Assembly (NCBI RefSeq): GCF_018070325.1
Contig: NZ_JAGPXY010000019.1
Location: forward strand, 1-64,000
Source: Micromonospora sp. H61
GTDB taxonomy: Bacteria; Actinomycetota; Actinomycetes; Mycobacteriales; Micromonosporaceae
Length of the DNA: 64,000 nucleotides
Direction of reading: 5' to 3'
The first letter of the stretch is position 1. Each line of letters opens with the position of its first letter. The translations under genes were made by a program, and so were the position numbers. The notes beneath the pieces are model-generated. The model saw only the letters and a program-made list of their open reading frames with translations. It ran no database searches and had not been told where the DNA came from. This document shows, piece by piece, positions 50,007 to 59,152 of this stretch.

Positions 50007-51149
50007 ATGACGCACGGCGCCGGACTGACCATCGGTGTGCTCGGCTCGTACGGTGGGCGAAACCTCGGCGACGAGGCGATCCTCACCGGCCTGCTCACCG
50101 ATCTGCGCACGCAGGAACCGAACGCCCGGATCATCGTCTTCTCTCGGAACCCGGAGCACACCCGGGCCGCACACCCGGACGTCGAAGCGGTGCCCTGGGA
50201 GGGCGTGAGCCGTACCGACTCGGCCCTGGTCCTGGCCCAGCTCGACCTGCTCATCCTGGGCGGTGGCGGCATCCTGTACGACCGGGAGGCCCGCCGTTAC
50301 CTGCGGGTGGTCCGGGTGGCCCAGGAACGCGGCCTGCCGCTGATCACGTACGCGGTGGGGGTCGGGCCGCTCAGCGACGGGGTGGACACCGGCATGGTCC
50401 GGGAGACGCTCGCCAGCGCGACCCAGGTGACCGTCCGGGACCAGGAGTCCCGGATGGTGCTGGAGGAGGCCGGCCTGCTCAACCCGATCACGGTCACCGC
50501 GGACCCGGCGTTCCTCCTGCAACCGGAGGAGTTCCCGGCCCACCTGCTGGCTGAGGAGGGTGTGCCGGTCGGCAAGCGCCTCGTCGGGATCAGCGTGCGG
50601 GAGCCGGGCCGGGCCGCCGAACGCCTCGACGTGGACGGCTACCACCGGCTGTTGGCCCAGATCGGTGACTTCCTGGTGCACCGGATCGACGCGTACGTGC
50701 TGTTCGTGCCGATGGAGCGCGACGACATCCGGCACTCCCACGGCGTGCTGTCGCACATGGTCGCCGCCGAACGAGGTCGAATCCTGCACGGCACCTACTC
50801 TCCGCAGCAGGTGCTGGGGCTGATGCGCCACTTCGACCTGGCCGTCGGCATGCGCCTGCACTTCCTGATCTTCGCGGCGATGGTCGGTACGCCGTTCCTG
50901 CCCCTGCCGTACGCCGGCAAGGTCTTCGACCTGGCCCAACGGCTCGGCGTGCCGGCGCTACGCGGCGTGGAGCGGGAGGTCGAGGGGCCGCTGCTGGCCG
51001 AGGTGGACCGGCTCTGGGACGAGCGGGAGCAACGCGCCGAGGCCACCGCACGACGGGTGGCGGAGGTGTGCGATCAGGCGCGGGGCACCTCGGAGGTCAC
51101 CCGCGGCGTGTTGGAGAGCCTGCGCAGCCAGGCCCTCACCCGGGTCTGA
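50007..51149 (+). CDS. Polysaccharide pyruvyl transferase family protein (CsaB-like)
   Basis: A 380-residue GT-B-like enzyme of the pyruvyl transferase family: GSYGGRNLGDEAILTG at the start, LLILGGGGILYD, VRDQESRMVL, ISVREPGR and VGMRLHFLIFA. CsaB-type enzymes add ketal pyruvate to cell-wall polysaccharide, which anchors SLH-domain proteins; the acceptor here is unknown. ATG at 50007 follows GGGGAGGAG. The gene stands alone, which is unusual for a wall-polymer enzyme. Confidence 0.88.
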   Translation: MTHGAGLTIGVLGSYGGRNLGDEAILTGLLTDLRTQEPNARIIVFSRNPEHTRAAHPDVEAVPWEGVSRTDSALVLAQLDLLILGGGGILYDREARRYLRVVRVAQERGLPLITYAVGVGPLSDGVDTGMVRETLASATQVTVRDQESRMVLEEAGLLNPITVTADPAFLLQPEEFPAHLLAEEGVPVGKRLVGISVREPGRAAERLDVDGYHRLLAQIGDFLVHRIDAYVLFVPMERDDIRHSHGVLSHMVAAERGRILHGTYSPQQVLGLMRHFDLAVGMRLHFLIFAAMVGTPFLPLPYAGKVFDLAQRLGVPALRGVEREVEGPLLAEVDRLWDEREQRAEATARRVAEVCDQARGTSEVTRGVLESLRSQALTRV

Positions 51150-51157
51150 GCGGGCGG

Positions 51158-51364
51158 TCACACCGCCGGGCCGGTCCACCGGTAGCGCCACTCGCGGGCC
51201 TCCTCGCGGGCGGTCTCCAACTCGTAGATCTGCGCGTTGGCCAGCCCACCGGAGCCGAGGTGGTGGTGGGTCAGCGGCGGGCGGCCGTTGCTGTCCAGTT
51301 CGACGGTGATGGTCTGCCCGTCCGCCGTGCCGCCGACGAGAAGGATCTGCACGGATGAAGCCAT
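51158..51364 (-). CDS. Small conserved hypothetical protein, 68 residues
   Basis: A 68-residue protein with a beta-rich first half (SVQILLVGGTADGQTITVEL) and a helical second half (QIYELETAREEAREWRYRW). No signal or membrane segment is visible. It converges on the pyruvyl transferase gene 8 bases away. Family not recognised; codon use supports coding. Confidence 0.6.
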   Translation of the reverse strand: MASSVQILLVGGTADGQTITVELDSNGRPPLTHHHLGSGGLANAQIYELETAREEAREWRYRWTGPAV

Positions 51365-51446
51365 GCGCCCATCCTGCCCGGCGAAGCGCCCGACCGCAGC
51401 GGATAGCGGGGCAGCGGGGCGCCCGGCCCGTGGCTAGGGTCGGCGG

Positions 51447-51965
51447 ATGGAGCAGACGATCGATCCCACGCTCGGTCCGGTGCTCGCCCGCACCGGCGAC
51501 GAACGCGCCGTCCTGACCTCGTTCCTCGACTTCCACCGGGCCGTGGTGCTGCGCAAACTGCGCGGTCTCTCCGACGCCGACGCCCGACGCCGGCTGGTGC
51601 CGTCGACGACCACGCTCGCCGGGTTGGTCAAACACCTGACAGTGGTCGAGCGGAACTGGTTCCCGACCCTGCTGGCCCCCGAGCCCGGCGACGTCTACCT
51701 GACCTCCGAGGAGGACGCGCTCGCCAGCTTCACGCTGAGCGACCAGGAAAGCATCGGCGGGCTCACCGAGGCGTACGAGCGGGCCTGCGCCCGCTCCCGG
51801 GCGGTCGCCGCGAGCATCGACCTCGACCACGTGGTGCCGCACCCGCAGCTCGGTGAGGTGTCGCTGCGCTGGATTCTGGTGCACATGATCGAGGAGACGG
51901 CCCGGCACGCGGGCCACGCCGACATCCTGCGCGAGCTGACCGACGGCGAGGCCGGCGCGCTCTGA
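51447..51965 (+). CDS. DinB/DUF664-like metal-binding protein
   Basis: A 172-residue four-helix protein of the DinB/DUF664 type. The putative metal ligands are His in LAGLVKHLTVVERNW and two His in EETARHAGHADIL. Such proteins include mycothiol-dependent enzymes, but many have no known function. The TAGGGT box six bases before the ATG is arranged as a leaderless promoter, and no ribosome binding site is present. A class A palindromic element begins 5 bases after the stop. Confidence 0.88.
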   Translation: MEQTIDPTLGPVLARTGDERAVLTSFLDFHRAVVLRKLRGLSDADARRRLVPSTTTLAGLVKHLTVVERNWFPTLLAPEPGDVYLTSEEDALASFTLSDQESIGGLTEAYERACARSRAVAASIDLDHVVPHPQLGEVSLRWILVHMIEETARHAGHADILRELTDGEAGAL

Positions 51966-51969
51966 GCCC

Positions 51970-52042
51970 CGCGATCGTGCACTTTCTGTGGCGACAAAAG
52001 GTGCACTGTTCGCAGAACGCCGACACGAACTGCAAGATCGCG
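51970..52042. repeat. 73-bp palindromic element, class A, copy 2
   Basis: CGCGATCGTGCACTTTCTGT at the left and, on the opposite strand, CGCGATCTTGCAGTTCGTGT at the right match at 16 of 20 positions. Length is the same as copy 1 at 10204. It starts 5 bases after the DinB-like stop. Confidence 0.8.
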
Positions 52043-52119
52043 TAGGTGGGGCGGTGGGTGCGGCCGTCTGGTCAGGCGGGCCGCCTATTCTGGGGGCGGG
52101 CGGCGACTAGGGGGAGCAG

Positions 52120-55100
52120 GTGCTGGTCATCCACGGGCTGTGGTTGCCCGGCGGCAGCTCGACGGGCGGCCTGGCCGTCTGGGCCGAGGACAGCGCCGCA
52201 CCGATTCCCGCTGCGCGTTCGGGCCGGCCGGCCCGGGAACGCCGGCATCCCTTCGCCGCCGGGCACACCGACCTGGCCGCCGTCCTCGCCGACGCCGCCG
52301 AGCCGAGCCGGCCGGACACCGCGCTGCTCACCCTGCCCACCCTGGCGGGCGCGCCGACCGACTCACCAGAGCTGATCCGGACCACCGTCGCACCTGCGGT
52401 CCGCGGCCGGCTCACACTGGCCGGGTGGCGGGTCCCGACCCTGGTGTACGCCCCGGACGACGCCCTGTCGCTGCTGCGAGCCCTGGACGACATCCCAGCG
52501 GTGGCCGGGGCCACAGTGCGGCACCTCGCCGAGCTGGCCGACTTCGCCGCCGACCTGGTGACCCGTGGCCGCGTCCTCCCCGGCGTGCGCACGACGACGG
52601 GCGACCAGCCTCCCGGTGCTGGCACGACGGCGGGTGACCGGATGCCCGGCGCTGGCGCGACGGCGGTGTCGGGCGATGCCGGGCAGGTGCCCGCGCAGGC
52701 GGTCTGGCGTCCGCTGCTGACCGGCACCGACGCCGCCTGGGCGCGCTCGCTGGCGCTGGCCCTGCCACCGGCCGCCCGAGCCGCCGTCCTGCCGCCTGCC
52801 ACCGCCGCGCTAACGGCGCCGACCGCCGCCGCCGCGCAGGGGCTCACCGGGAGCGCCGCCACGTCTGCTGCGGCGACCGTTGGTTCGAGTGGACCTGAGC
52901 TGACCGCTGCCGCCCTGGTCGCGGATGCGCTGGACGCGTTGACCGACGCCGCCGCGAGGGCTGCGCTGGCGAGCACCACGCTGGCCCGGGGGCTGCGCCC
53001 GGGTGGTCCGGCGCCGGCCTGGTTGGCAGCGCTCGCCGGCCCGCAGCGGGACTTCACCATCGACCCGGCCGGGCTGTCCACTCTCTCCGCCGAACTGGAC
53101 GCCTGGCAGCGCGACGCCGCCGGTGGCCCGGTGCGGGCCAGTTTCCGCCTTGTGGAGCCGGCCTCCGACGAGGTCACCGAACCGATCCTGGCCACCCGAG
53201 CGGTGCCCGCCGACGGTATGCCGGTGCCCGCCGACAGCGCGCCGGTGTCGGTCGGGTCGATCGGTGCCGCGCGCTGGCGGTTGGAGTTCGGATTGCAGGC
53301 CGCGGACGAGCCCGGCCTGCACGTCGACGCCGGGGACATCTGGCGAGCGCCGCAGACCCTCGGCGGCCTGGTCGGCCGGACGTCCAGTCCGCAGGAGACG
53401 CTCCTCGCCGAGCTGGGCCGGGCCAGTCGGCTCTGGCCGGACCTGGACGCCGCGCTGCGTACCGCCGCCCCGGAGGCGATGGAACTCGACGTCGAGGGGG
53501 CGCACCGGTTCCTCAGCGCGGGCGCCCCGGTGCTGCACGCGGCCGGTTTCGGGGTGCTGCTGCCGTCCTGGTGGCAGCGTCCGTCGGCGCGACTGGGCGC
53601 CCGGTTGCGAGCGCGCAGCCGCACCGCGCCGGGCACTGTGGGTGGCGCCGATGCCGGAGTCGGCCTGGACGCCCTGGTCGACTACCGCTGGGAGATCGCG
53701 CTCGGTGACCAGCCGCTCTCCGCCGAGGAGTTGGCGGCGCTGGCCGAGACGAAGACCCCGCTGGTGCGGCTCCGTGGCCGGTGGGTGGAGCTGGACCCGG
53801 GGCGGCTCGCGGCTGGGCTGCGCCTGCTCCGCTCCGCGGGCGAGCTGACCGTCGCCGACCTGCTCCGCCTCGGGCTGGCCGACGGCGAGGCCACCGGCGA
53901 ACTGCCGGTGCTGGAGGTGACCGCCGACGGGGCGCTGGGCGACCTGCTCGCCGGCGCTGTCGAGCGGCGGCTCACCCCGCTGGACCCGCCACCGGGCTTT
54001 CGGGGGACGCTGCGGCCGTACCAGCAGCGGGGGCTGGCGTGGCTTGCCTTCCTGCGCTCACTCGGTCTGGGCGGTGTGCTCGCCGACGACATGGGGCTGG
54101 GCAAGACGGTGCAACTGCTCGCGCTGCTCGCCGGGGACCCGTCGGAGGCCGGGCCGACGCTGCTGGTCTGTCCGATGTCGCTGGTCGGCAACTGGCAGCG
54201 GGAGGCGGCCCGGTTCACCCCGGAGCTGCGGGTGCACGTACACCACGGTGCCGAGCGGGCGCGGGGGGCGGAGTTCACAGCGGCCGCGCACGGCGCGGAC
54301 CTGGTCCTCACCACCTACTCGGTGGCCGCCCGTGACGCCGCCGACCTGGCCGGCATCGACTGGCACCGGGTGGTGGTGGACGAGGCGCAGGCGATCAAGA
54401 ACGCGTCGACCCGGCAGGCAGAGGCGGTTCGCGCGCTGCCCGCCCGACAGCGGGTGGCGGTGACCGGCACGCCGGTGGAGAACCGCCTCGCCGACCTCTG
54501 GTCGATCATGCAGTTCGCCAACCCGGGTCTGCTCGGGCCGGCCGCGACGTTCCGCAAACGGTTCGCCGAGCCGATCGAGCGGCACGGCGACGTCGAGGCC
54601 GCCGAGCGGCTCCGCCGGATCACCGGCCCGTTCGTGTTGCGCCGGCTCAAGACCGACTCGTCGATCATCTCCGACCTGCCAGAGAAGCTGGAGATGGAGG
54701 TGCTCTGCAACCTCACCGCGGAGCAGGCCGCGCTGTACCGGGTGGTGGTCGACGACATGCTCGCCCGGATCGAGACCAGCGACGGCATCGAACGGCGCGG
54801 CCTGGTGCTGGCCACCATGACCCGCCTCAAGCAGGTCTGCAACCACCCCGCCCAGCTGCTGCGCGACGGCTCACCGCTGGAGGGCCGCTCCGGCAAGCTG
54901 GCTCGGCTCACCGAGATCCTGGAGGAGGTGCTGGCGGCGGGGGAGCGGGCACTGCTCTTCACCCAGTACGCCGAGTTCGGTGCGATGTTGCGGGGTCACC
55001 TGTCGGCGCGGTTCGGCCGGGAGGTGCTGTTCCTGCACGGTGGCCTCGGCAAGGCCGAGCGGGACGCCCTGGTGCAGCGTTTCCAGTCGGCGGAGGGTCC

Positions 55101-55428
55101 GCCGCTGTTCGTCCTCTCCCTCAAGGCCGGCGGCACCGGGCTGACCCTGACCGCCGCGAACCACGTGGTGCATGTGGACCGGTGGTGGAACCCGGCGGTT
55201 GAGGACCAGGCCACCGACCGGGCGTTCCGGATCGGGCAGCGCCGACGGGTGCAGGTGCGCAAGTTCGTGTGTGCCGGCACTGTCGAGGAGAAGGTGGCCG
55301 CGATGATCGCCGACAAGCGCAGCCTGGCCGAGCGGGTGGTCGGCACCGGCGAGCAGTGGATCACCGAGTTGTCCACCGGCCAGTTGCGGGACCTGTTCGC
55401 CCTGGAAGCCGGCGCGGTGGTCGAGTGA
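52120..55428 (+). CDS. SNF2-family helicase
   Basis: A 1102-residue Swi2/Snf2 ATPase. The N-terminal 600 residues are an actinobacterial accessory region with low-complexity Ala/Thr/Gly segments around residues 155-185. The motor has Walker A DDMGLGKTVQ (about 658), LLVCPMSLVGNWQ, DEAQ box VVVDEAQAIKN (about 752), then the C-terminal lobe with LFLHGGLGK and RWWNPAVEDQATDRAFRIGQ. It translocates on double-stranded DNA, probably moving proteins or aiding repair. GTG 52120 follows GGGGGAGC. Its stop overlaps the start of a SWIM zinc-finger gene by four bases. Confidence 0.9.
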   Translation: MLVIHGLWLPGGSSTGGLAVWAEDSAAPIPAARSGRPARERRHPFAAGHTDLAAVLADAAEPSRPDTALLTLPTLAGAPTDSPELIRTTVAPAVRGRLTLAGWRVPTLVYAPDDALSLLRALDDIPAVAGATVRHLAELADFAADLVTRGRVLPGVRTTTGDQPPGAGTTAGDRMPGAGATAVSGDAGQVPAQAVWRPLLTGTDAAWARSLALALPPAARAAVLPPATAALTAPTAAAAQGLTGSAATSAAATVGSSGPELTAAALVADALDALTDAAARAALASTTLARGLRPGGPAPAWLAALAGPQRDFTIDPAGLSTLSAELDAWQRDAAGGPVRASFRLVEPASDEVTEPILATRAVPADGMPVPADSAPVSVGSIGAARWRLEFGLQAADEPGLHVDAGDIWRAPQTLGGLVGRTSSPQETLLAELGRASRLWPDLDAALRTAAPEAMELDVEGAHRFLSAGAPVLHAAGFGVLLPSWWQRPSARLGARLRARSRTAPGTVGGADAGVGLDALVDYRWEIALGDQPLSAEELAALAETKTPLVRLRGRWVELDPGRLAAGLRLLRSAGELTVADLLRLGLADGEATGELPVLEVTADGALGDLLAGAVERRLTPLDPPPGFRGTLRPYQQRGLAWLAFLRSLGLGGVLADDMGLGKTVQLLALLAGDPSEAGPTLLVCPMSLVGNWQREAARFTPELRVHVHHGAERARGAEFTAAAHGADLVLTTYSVAARDAADLAGIDWHRVVVDEAQAIKNASTRQAEAVRALPARQRVAVTGTPVENRLADLWSIMQFANPGLLGPAATFRKRFAEPIERHGDVEAAERLRRITGPFVLRRLKTDSSIISDLPEKLEMEVLCNLTAEQAALYRVVVDDMLARIETSDGIERRGLVLATMTRLKQVCNHPAQLLRDGSPLEGRSGKLARLTEILEEVLAAGERALLFTQYAEFGAMLRGHLSARFGREVLFLHGGLGKAERDALVQRFQSAEGPPLFVLSLKAGGTGLTLTAANHVVHVDRWWNPAVEDQATDRAFRIGQRRRVQVRKFVCAGTVEEKVAAMIADKRSLAERVVGTGEQWITELSTGQLRDLFALEAGAVVE

Positions 55429-56327
55429 CGGATTTTGCCGACTACGGGCGCCCGCGTCGGGTCGACGGGGGTCTGCGGGCGCGCAGTGCCCGGGGCGCGA
55501 TCGGCCGGTCCTGGTGGTCGCGGCGTTTCCTGGAGGTGCTGGAGTCGTTCGCGCTCGGCACCCGGCTGACCCGGGGCCGGTCGTACGCGCGGGCCGGTCA
55601 GGTGCTCACCCTCGACATCACACCTGGGCGGGTCAAGGCGGTGGTGCAGGGCTCCCGGCCGCAGCCGTACCAGGTGTCTATCGCGCTGAAGCCGTTCCCG
55701 GCGGCGCTCTGGTCCCGAATCGAGGACGAGCTGGCCGGGCAGGCGTTCTTCAGCGCCCGGCTGCTCGCCGGAGACCTCCCCGACGAGTTGGAGGAGCTGT
55801 TCGCCGCCGCCGGCGCGCCGCTCTTCCCGGCCGCCGTGGACGAGTTGACCCAGCGCTGCAACTGCCCCGACTTCGCGGTGCCGTGCAAGCACCTCGCGGC
55901 GACGTTCTACCTGCTGGCCGAGGCGTTCGACGCGGACCCGTTCGAGCTGCTGCACTGGCGCGGTCGGTCCCGGGCGGAGTTGCTCGACGCACTCCGCGCC
56001 CGGCGGGCCGCGACCACCGGTGCCATACCGCCGCCCCCACCGGTCGACCCACCGTCCGGACCGGACGGTGCGGTGTCGACAGTGGACGCCGGTGCGCCGG
56101 TCGGTGCCGCCCGGGCGCTCGCCGGGCTGTCGGCGACGCCGCTGGCGGAGGCGGCGGACCGGTTCTGGTCAGCGTCGGTGCCGCTGCCGGATCGGCCGCC
56201 CCGGCTGGTGACCGGCACCGACCTGCTGCTGCGCCAGCTCGGAGCGCCGGCCCCGGCCATCGGTGGGCCGGGACTGCTCGAACGGTTGCGCCGCGCGTAC
56301 CGGGCGTTCGGTCCGGCCGACAGGTGA
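55425..56327 (+). CDS. SWIM zinc-finger protein coupled to SNF2
   Basis: A 300-residue protein with a SWIM zinc finger at about residues 145-157 (CNCPDFAVPCKH, the C-x-C-x(n)-C-x-H pattern). An N-terminal domain (WWSRRFLEVLESFALGTRL) and a Pro/Ala-rich C-terminal region flank it. SWIM domains bind DNA or protein and often accompany SNF2 helicases. The GTG overlaps the helicase stop (GTGA), so the two are co-translated and probably act as one complex. Confidence 0.88.
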   Translation: MTDFADYGRPRRVDGGLRARSARGAIGRSWWSRRFLEVLESFALGTRLTRGRSYARAGQVLTLDITPGRVKAVVQGSRPQPYQVSIALKPFPAALWSRIEDELAGQAFFSARLLAGDLPDELEELFAAAGAPLFPAAVDELTQRCNCPDFAVPCKHLAATFYLLAEAFDADPFELLHWRGRSRAELLDALRARRAATTGAIPPPPPVDPPSGPDGAVSTVDAGAPVGAARALAGLSATPLAEAADRFWSASVPLPDRPPRLVTGTDLLLRQLGAPAPAIGGPGLLERLRRAYRAFGPADR

Positions 56328-56373
56328 GCTGTCGCGTCCACCGGTTGAGCCGTCCCGTCGAGCGGTCGAGCAG

Positions 56374-56631
56374 TCACGTCCAGCGGCGGCGGAACCGCCA
56401 CATGATCGCGGCGTTGGCTACCAGCACCACCGCGCAGATCGCGCCGGTGAGTCGGCCGGCGAACACGGCTATCGCCGGCAGCGACGCCCACAGCACGATG
56501 GTCAACAACATCAGGTAGCGGCCCCTGCGGGCTCGGGCCCGATGGTCCAGCCGGTTGAAGAAAGCCGGGTCACTTTCCCGGAGCTGACGGGTGATCTGGT
56601 CGAATCTGCGCTGATCCTCTTTGCTGAGCAT
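56374..56631 (-). CDS. DUF3040 family small membrane protein
   Basis: An 85-residue protein of the actinobacterial DUF3040 family: the LSKEDQRRFDQITRQL start, then two membrane helices (about 40-60 and 62-78) and an RFRRRWT tail. Function unknown. It is convergent with the SWIM gene and divergent from the DUF1800 gene. Confidence 0.82.
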   Translation of the reverse strand: MLSKEDQRRFDQITRQLRESDPAFFNRLDHRARARRGRYLMLLTIVLWASLPAIAVFAGRLTGAICAVVLVANAAIMWRFRRRWT

Positions 56632-56942
56632 GGCGCTGCCTTCCCCTCACGCGTTCAGCGGTTCGGCGGCATACCCGCTGCGGTGGCGGCTCACGCTCGC
56701 CCGTTGCTGCTACTTTTCCTCCACGCGAGCGCGCTTCATGTCCGGCTTACCTGAACCTTAAGTTTGCCTTTGGTGGTGAACGGCGCCGAAACTGTCGCGT
56801 ACGGCAGCGTGGTCCGATCCGTGCTCGGCTGCCGCGCGTAGGCCCTGCTGGGAAGGTCTGCGGGCGGGTCCGTCCCACCGCCCACCGCCGAGGTCGCGTT
56901 GAGCGCTGTCTTAAGTGCCCTCACGAGTGGGTTCCGGCCACC

Positions 56943-56971
56943 TTGAAGGGCCCTGGGGCCTTGGTTACCTT
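56943..56971 (+). promoter_or_regulatory. Promoter of the DUF1800-ApbE operon
   Basis: TTGAAG (56943-56948) and TACCTT (56966-56971) are separated by 17 bases, a good housekeeping promoter about 90 bases before the DUF1800 start. The 431-base gap 56632-57062 contains no other gene that I can support. Confidence 0.55.
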
Positions 56972-57062
56972 GCCGTAGCAACCCCCTCAGGCAACAGTCG
57001 CCGCACCTGCCGCACCTGCCCGGTAGCAGCTTCCGGCGCTCATCAGAAATCGGGATTGGTAC

Positions 57063-59144
57063 ATGGCCGACCAGAATGTGCCACCACGTCGACCGCGGGA
57101 CGACCGCGGTTGGGACGGACATCAGCACCCCAGCGCTGACGGCTACGGCGACCCCCACACGCCCGCGCCCTACGGCTACGACTCGCCCCACCCCCACCAG
57201 GGCGGCTACGCCGCGCCGGCCGACCCGCGTGAGCAGTACGCCGGGCAGCCCGCGCCCGCCCCGCGCGGTCCGCAGTGGGTCGGCCCGGAGGGCCTCGGCC
57301 GTCCGGCCCCGGCACGGCCGGCCGGCACCGGACTGCCCACCCTCGACGATGACAACGAGCCGGGTCGCAAGGTTGGCCGACGTAAGGCGATGGTGGCCCT
57401 CGGTGGCACCGCCGCCGTCGTCGCCGGTGGTGCGGCGCTCGCCATGACCCCGCAGATCCGTGGCCTCTTCGGCGACGAAGCGGCGGCCGGCGACGCGACC
57501 GGCAGCACGGTGACCGACGGCACCGCGGCGCGGCCCAGCGGCCAGCAGCCCAGCACCGTGCGTACCTACACCGAGCAGAACGAAAGCTACATGGGTTCGC
57601 GGGCCGGTGAGGCGCTGAAGAAGAACGCGCCGGCCGGTGGGCGGACCTTCTCCGGCCCGGCGGCGGCCGCGGCGGCGACCAAGGTGACAGTGAAGACGGT
57701 GCTGGCCAAGGACCCGATCCTGCACCTGGCCCGGCGCGCCACCTTCGGCGCGACGCCCGCTGTGGTCGCCGACATCAAGCGCGAGGGCATGGACGCCTGG
57801 ATCCGCGCTCAGCTGGACCCGGAGAAGTTGGAGCCGAGCAAGGGCGAGCTGAAGCTCGCCGAGCTGCCGACCCAGAAGCTCTCCGTGCAGCAGCTGCGTG
57901 ACCAGCGGGACAAGCTCAACGAGCAGGACGCGCACCCGGAGCGGGAGATGGTCGACGCCACCATCGCCCGGCAGATCTGGTCCAAGCGCCAGCTGTTCGA
58001 GGTGATGGTCGACTTCTGGAACGACTTCCTGCACGTCGCCGCGGACTTCGACGGCGGCGAGGTTTACCGCAGCTCGTTCGACCAGGACGTCGTGCGCAAG
58101 CACGCGCTGGGCAGCTACCCGGAGATGCTGGTCGCCGCGAACAAGCACCCGGCGCTGCTGATCTACCTGAACCAGAAGGACTCCCGCAAGGACGCGATCA
58201 ACGAGAACCTCGCCCGGGAGAACCTCGAGCTCTACTCGGTCGGCGTCGACGGCGGCTACAAGGAGCCCGACGTCCGGCAGGCCGCCATGTTGCAGACCGG
58301 CCGCGGTGTGGACGACAAGGGCAAGTACGTCTTCCGCCCCGAGCAGCACTACGTCGGCAAGGTGAAGATCCTCGGCTTCACCCACGCGAACAACTCGGCC
58401 GACCCGAAGAAGGCCGAAGCGGCGATCGACGCGTACATCACCTACATCGCGACGCACCCGTCGACAGCGAAGTACGTGGCGCAGAGCCTGGCCACCCGGT
58501 TCGTCTCGGACACCCCACCGAAGTCCCTTGTGGACCGGTTGGCCAAGACGTACACCACGAACAAGGGCATGATCAAGCCGGTCCTGATGACGCTGTTCTG
58601 CTCCTCGGAGTTCTGGGCCGGGGTGGGCCAGAAGGTGCGCCGGCCGATGGAGTACCTGGTCGCCACGTACCGCACCCTGGGCGTCTCGCCGGAGGCGTCG
58701 CCGAAGCACAACAACGGCGACAGCAAGCGCACCGCGTACGCCCGGGGGCTGCGCCAGATCCACGACAAGATGCGCGAGCTGGGCCAGTCCCCGATGGGTC
58801 ATCCGACCCCGGACGGCTACCCGGACGTCTACGTCGCGTGGACCTCGGCCGGCACGATGGTCAACGGCTGGAACGAGGCGGGCGAGATCCTCGCCGGCTA
58901 CCGCACCACGTTCACGTACACGGCGCCGGAGAAGCTGGTCGCCAAGCCACCGGCGACGGCCGGGGCGTACGTGGACGCGCTCTCGCTGCGGCTGGTGGGC
59001 CAGAAGTTGAGCACGCGGGAGAAGAACCTCATCCTCGGCGTGGCCGGTGTGGCGGCGACCACCAAGGTCGACGCCACGTTCAACGGGGCCATCACCGCCG
59101 TCGCGCGGGCGATCCTCGCTTCCCCCCAGCACCACCTCCGGTGA
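57063..59144 (+). CDS. DUF1800 family protein with N-terminal disordered region and Tat-like anchor
   Basis: A 693-residue protein. Residues 1-105 are His/Pro/Gly/Tyr-rich and probably disordered in the cytoplasm. A twin-arginine segment VGRRKAMVALGG (RR at 106-107) and a hydrophobic stretch follow, then a DUF1800 domain from about residue 215 (HLARRATFGATPAVV, NDFLHVAADFDGGEVYRSSF, ENLARENLELYSVGV). DUF1800 proteins are secreted, of unknown function, and usually paired with DUF1501 as here. It is the first gene of a five-gene unit ending in apbE. ATG at 57063 has only a weak ribosome binding site. Confidence 0.9.
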   Translation: MADQNVPPRRPRDDRGWDGHQHPSADGYGDPHTPAPYGYDSPHPHQGGYAAPADPREQYAGQPAPAPRGPQWVGPEGLGRPAPARPAGTGLPTLDDDNEPGRKVGRRKAMVALGGTAAVVAGGAALAMTPQIRGLFGDEAAAGDATGSTVTDGTAARPSGQQPSTVRTYTEQNESYMGSRAGEALKKNAPAGGRTFSGPAAAAAATKVTVKTVLAKDPILHLARRATFGATPAVVADIKREGMDAWIRAQLDPEKLEPSKGELKLAELPTQKLSVQQLRDQRDKLNEQDAHPEREMVDATIARQIWSKRQLFEVMVDFWNDFLHVAADFDGGEVYRSSFDQDVVRKHALGSYPEMLVAANKHPALLIYLNQKDSRKDAINENLARENLELYSVGVDGGYKEPDVRQAAMLQTGRGVDDKGKYVFRPEQHYVGKVKILGFTHANNSADPKKAEAAIDAYITYIATHPSTAKYVAQSLATRFVSDTPPKSLVDRLAKTYTTNKGMIKPVLMTLFCSSEFWAGVGQKVRRPMEYLVATYRTLGVSPEASPKHNNGDSKRTAYARGLRQIHDKMRELGQSPMGHPTPDGYPDVYVAWTSAGTMVNGWNEAGEILAGYRTTFTYTAPEKLVAKPPATAGAYVDALSLRLVGQKLSTREKNLILGVAGVAATTKVDATFNGAITAVARAILASPQHHLR

Positions 59145-59152
59145 GGCACCCG

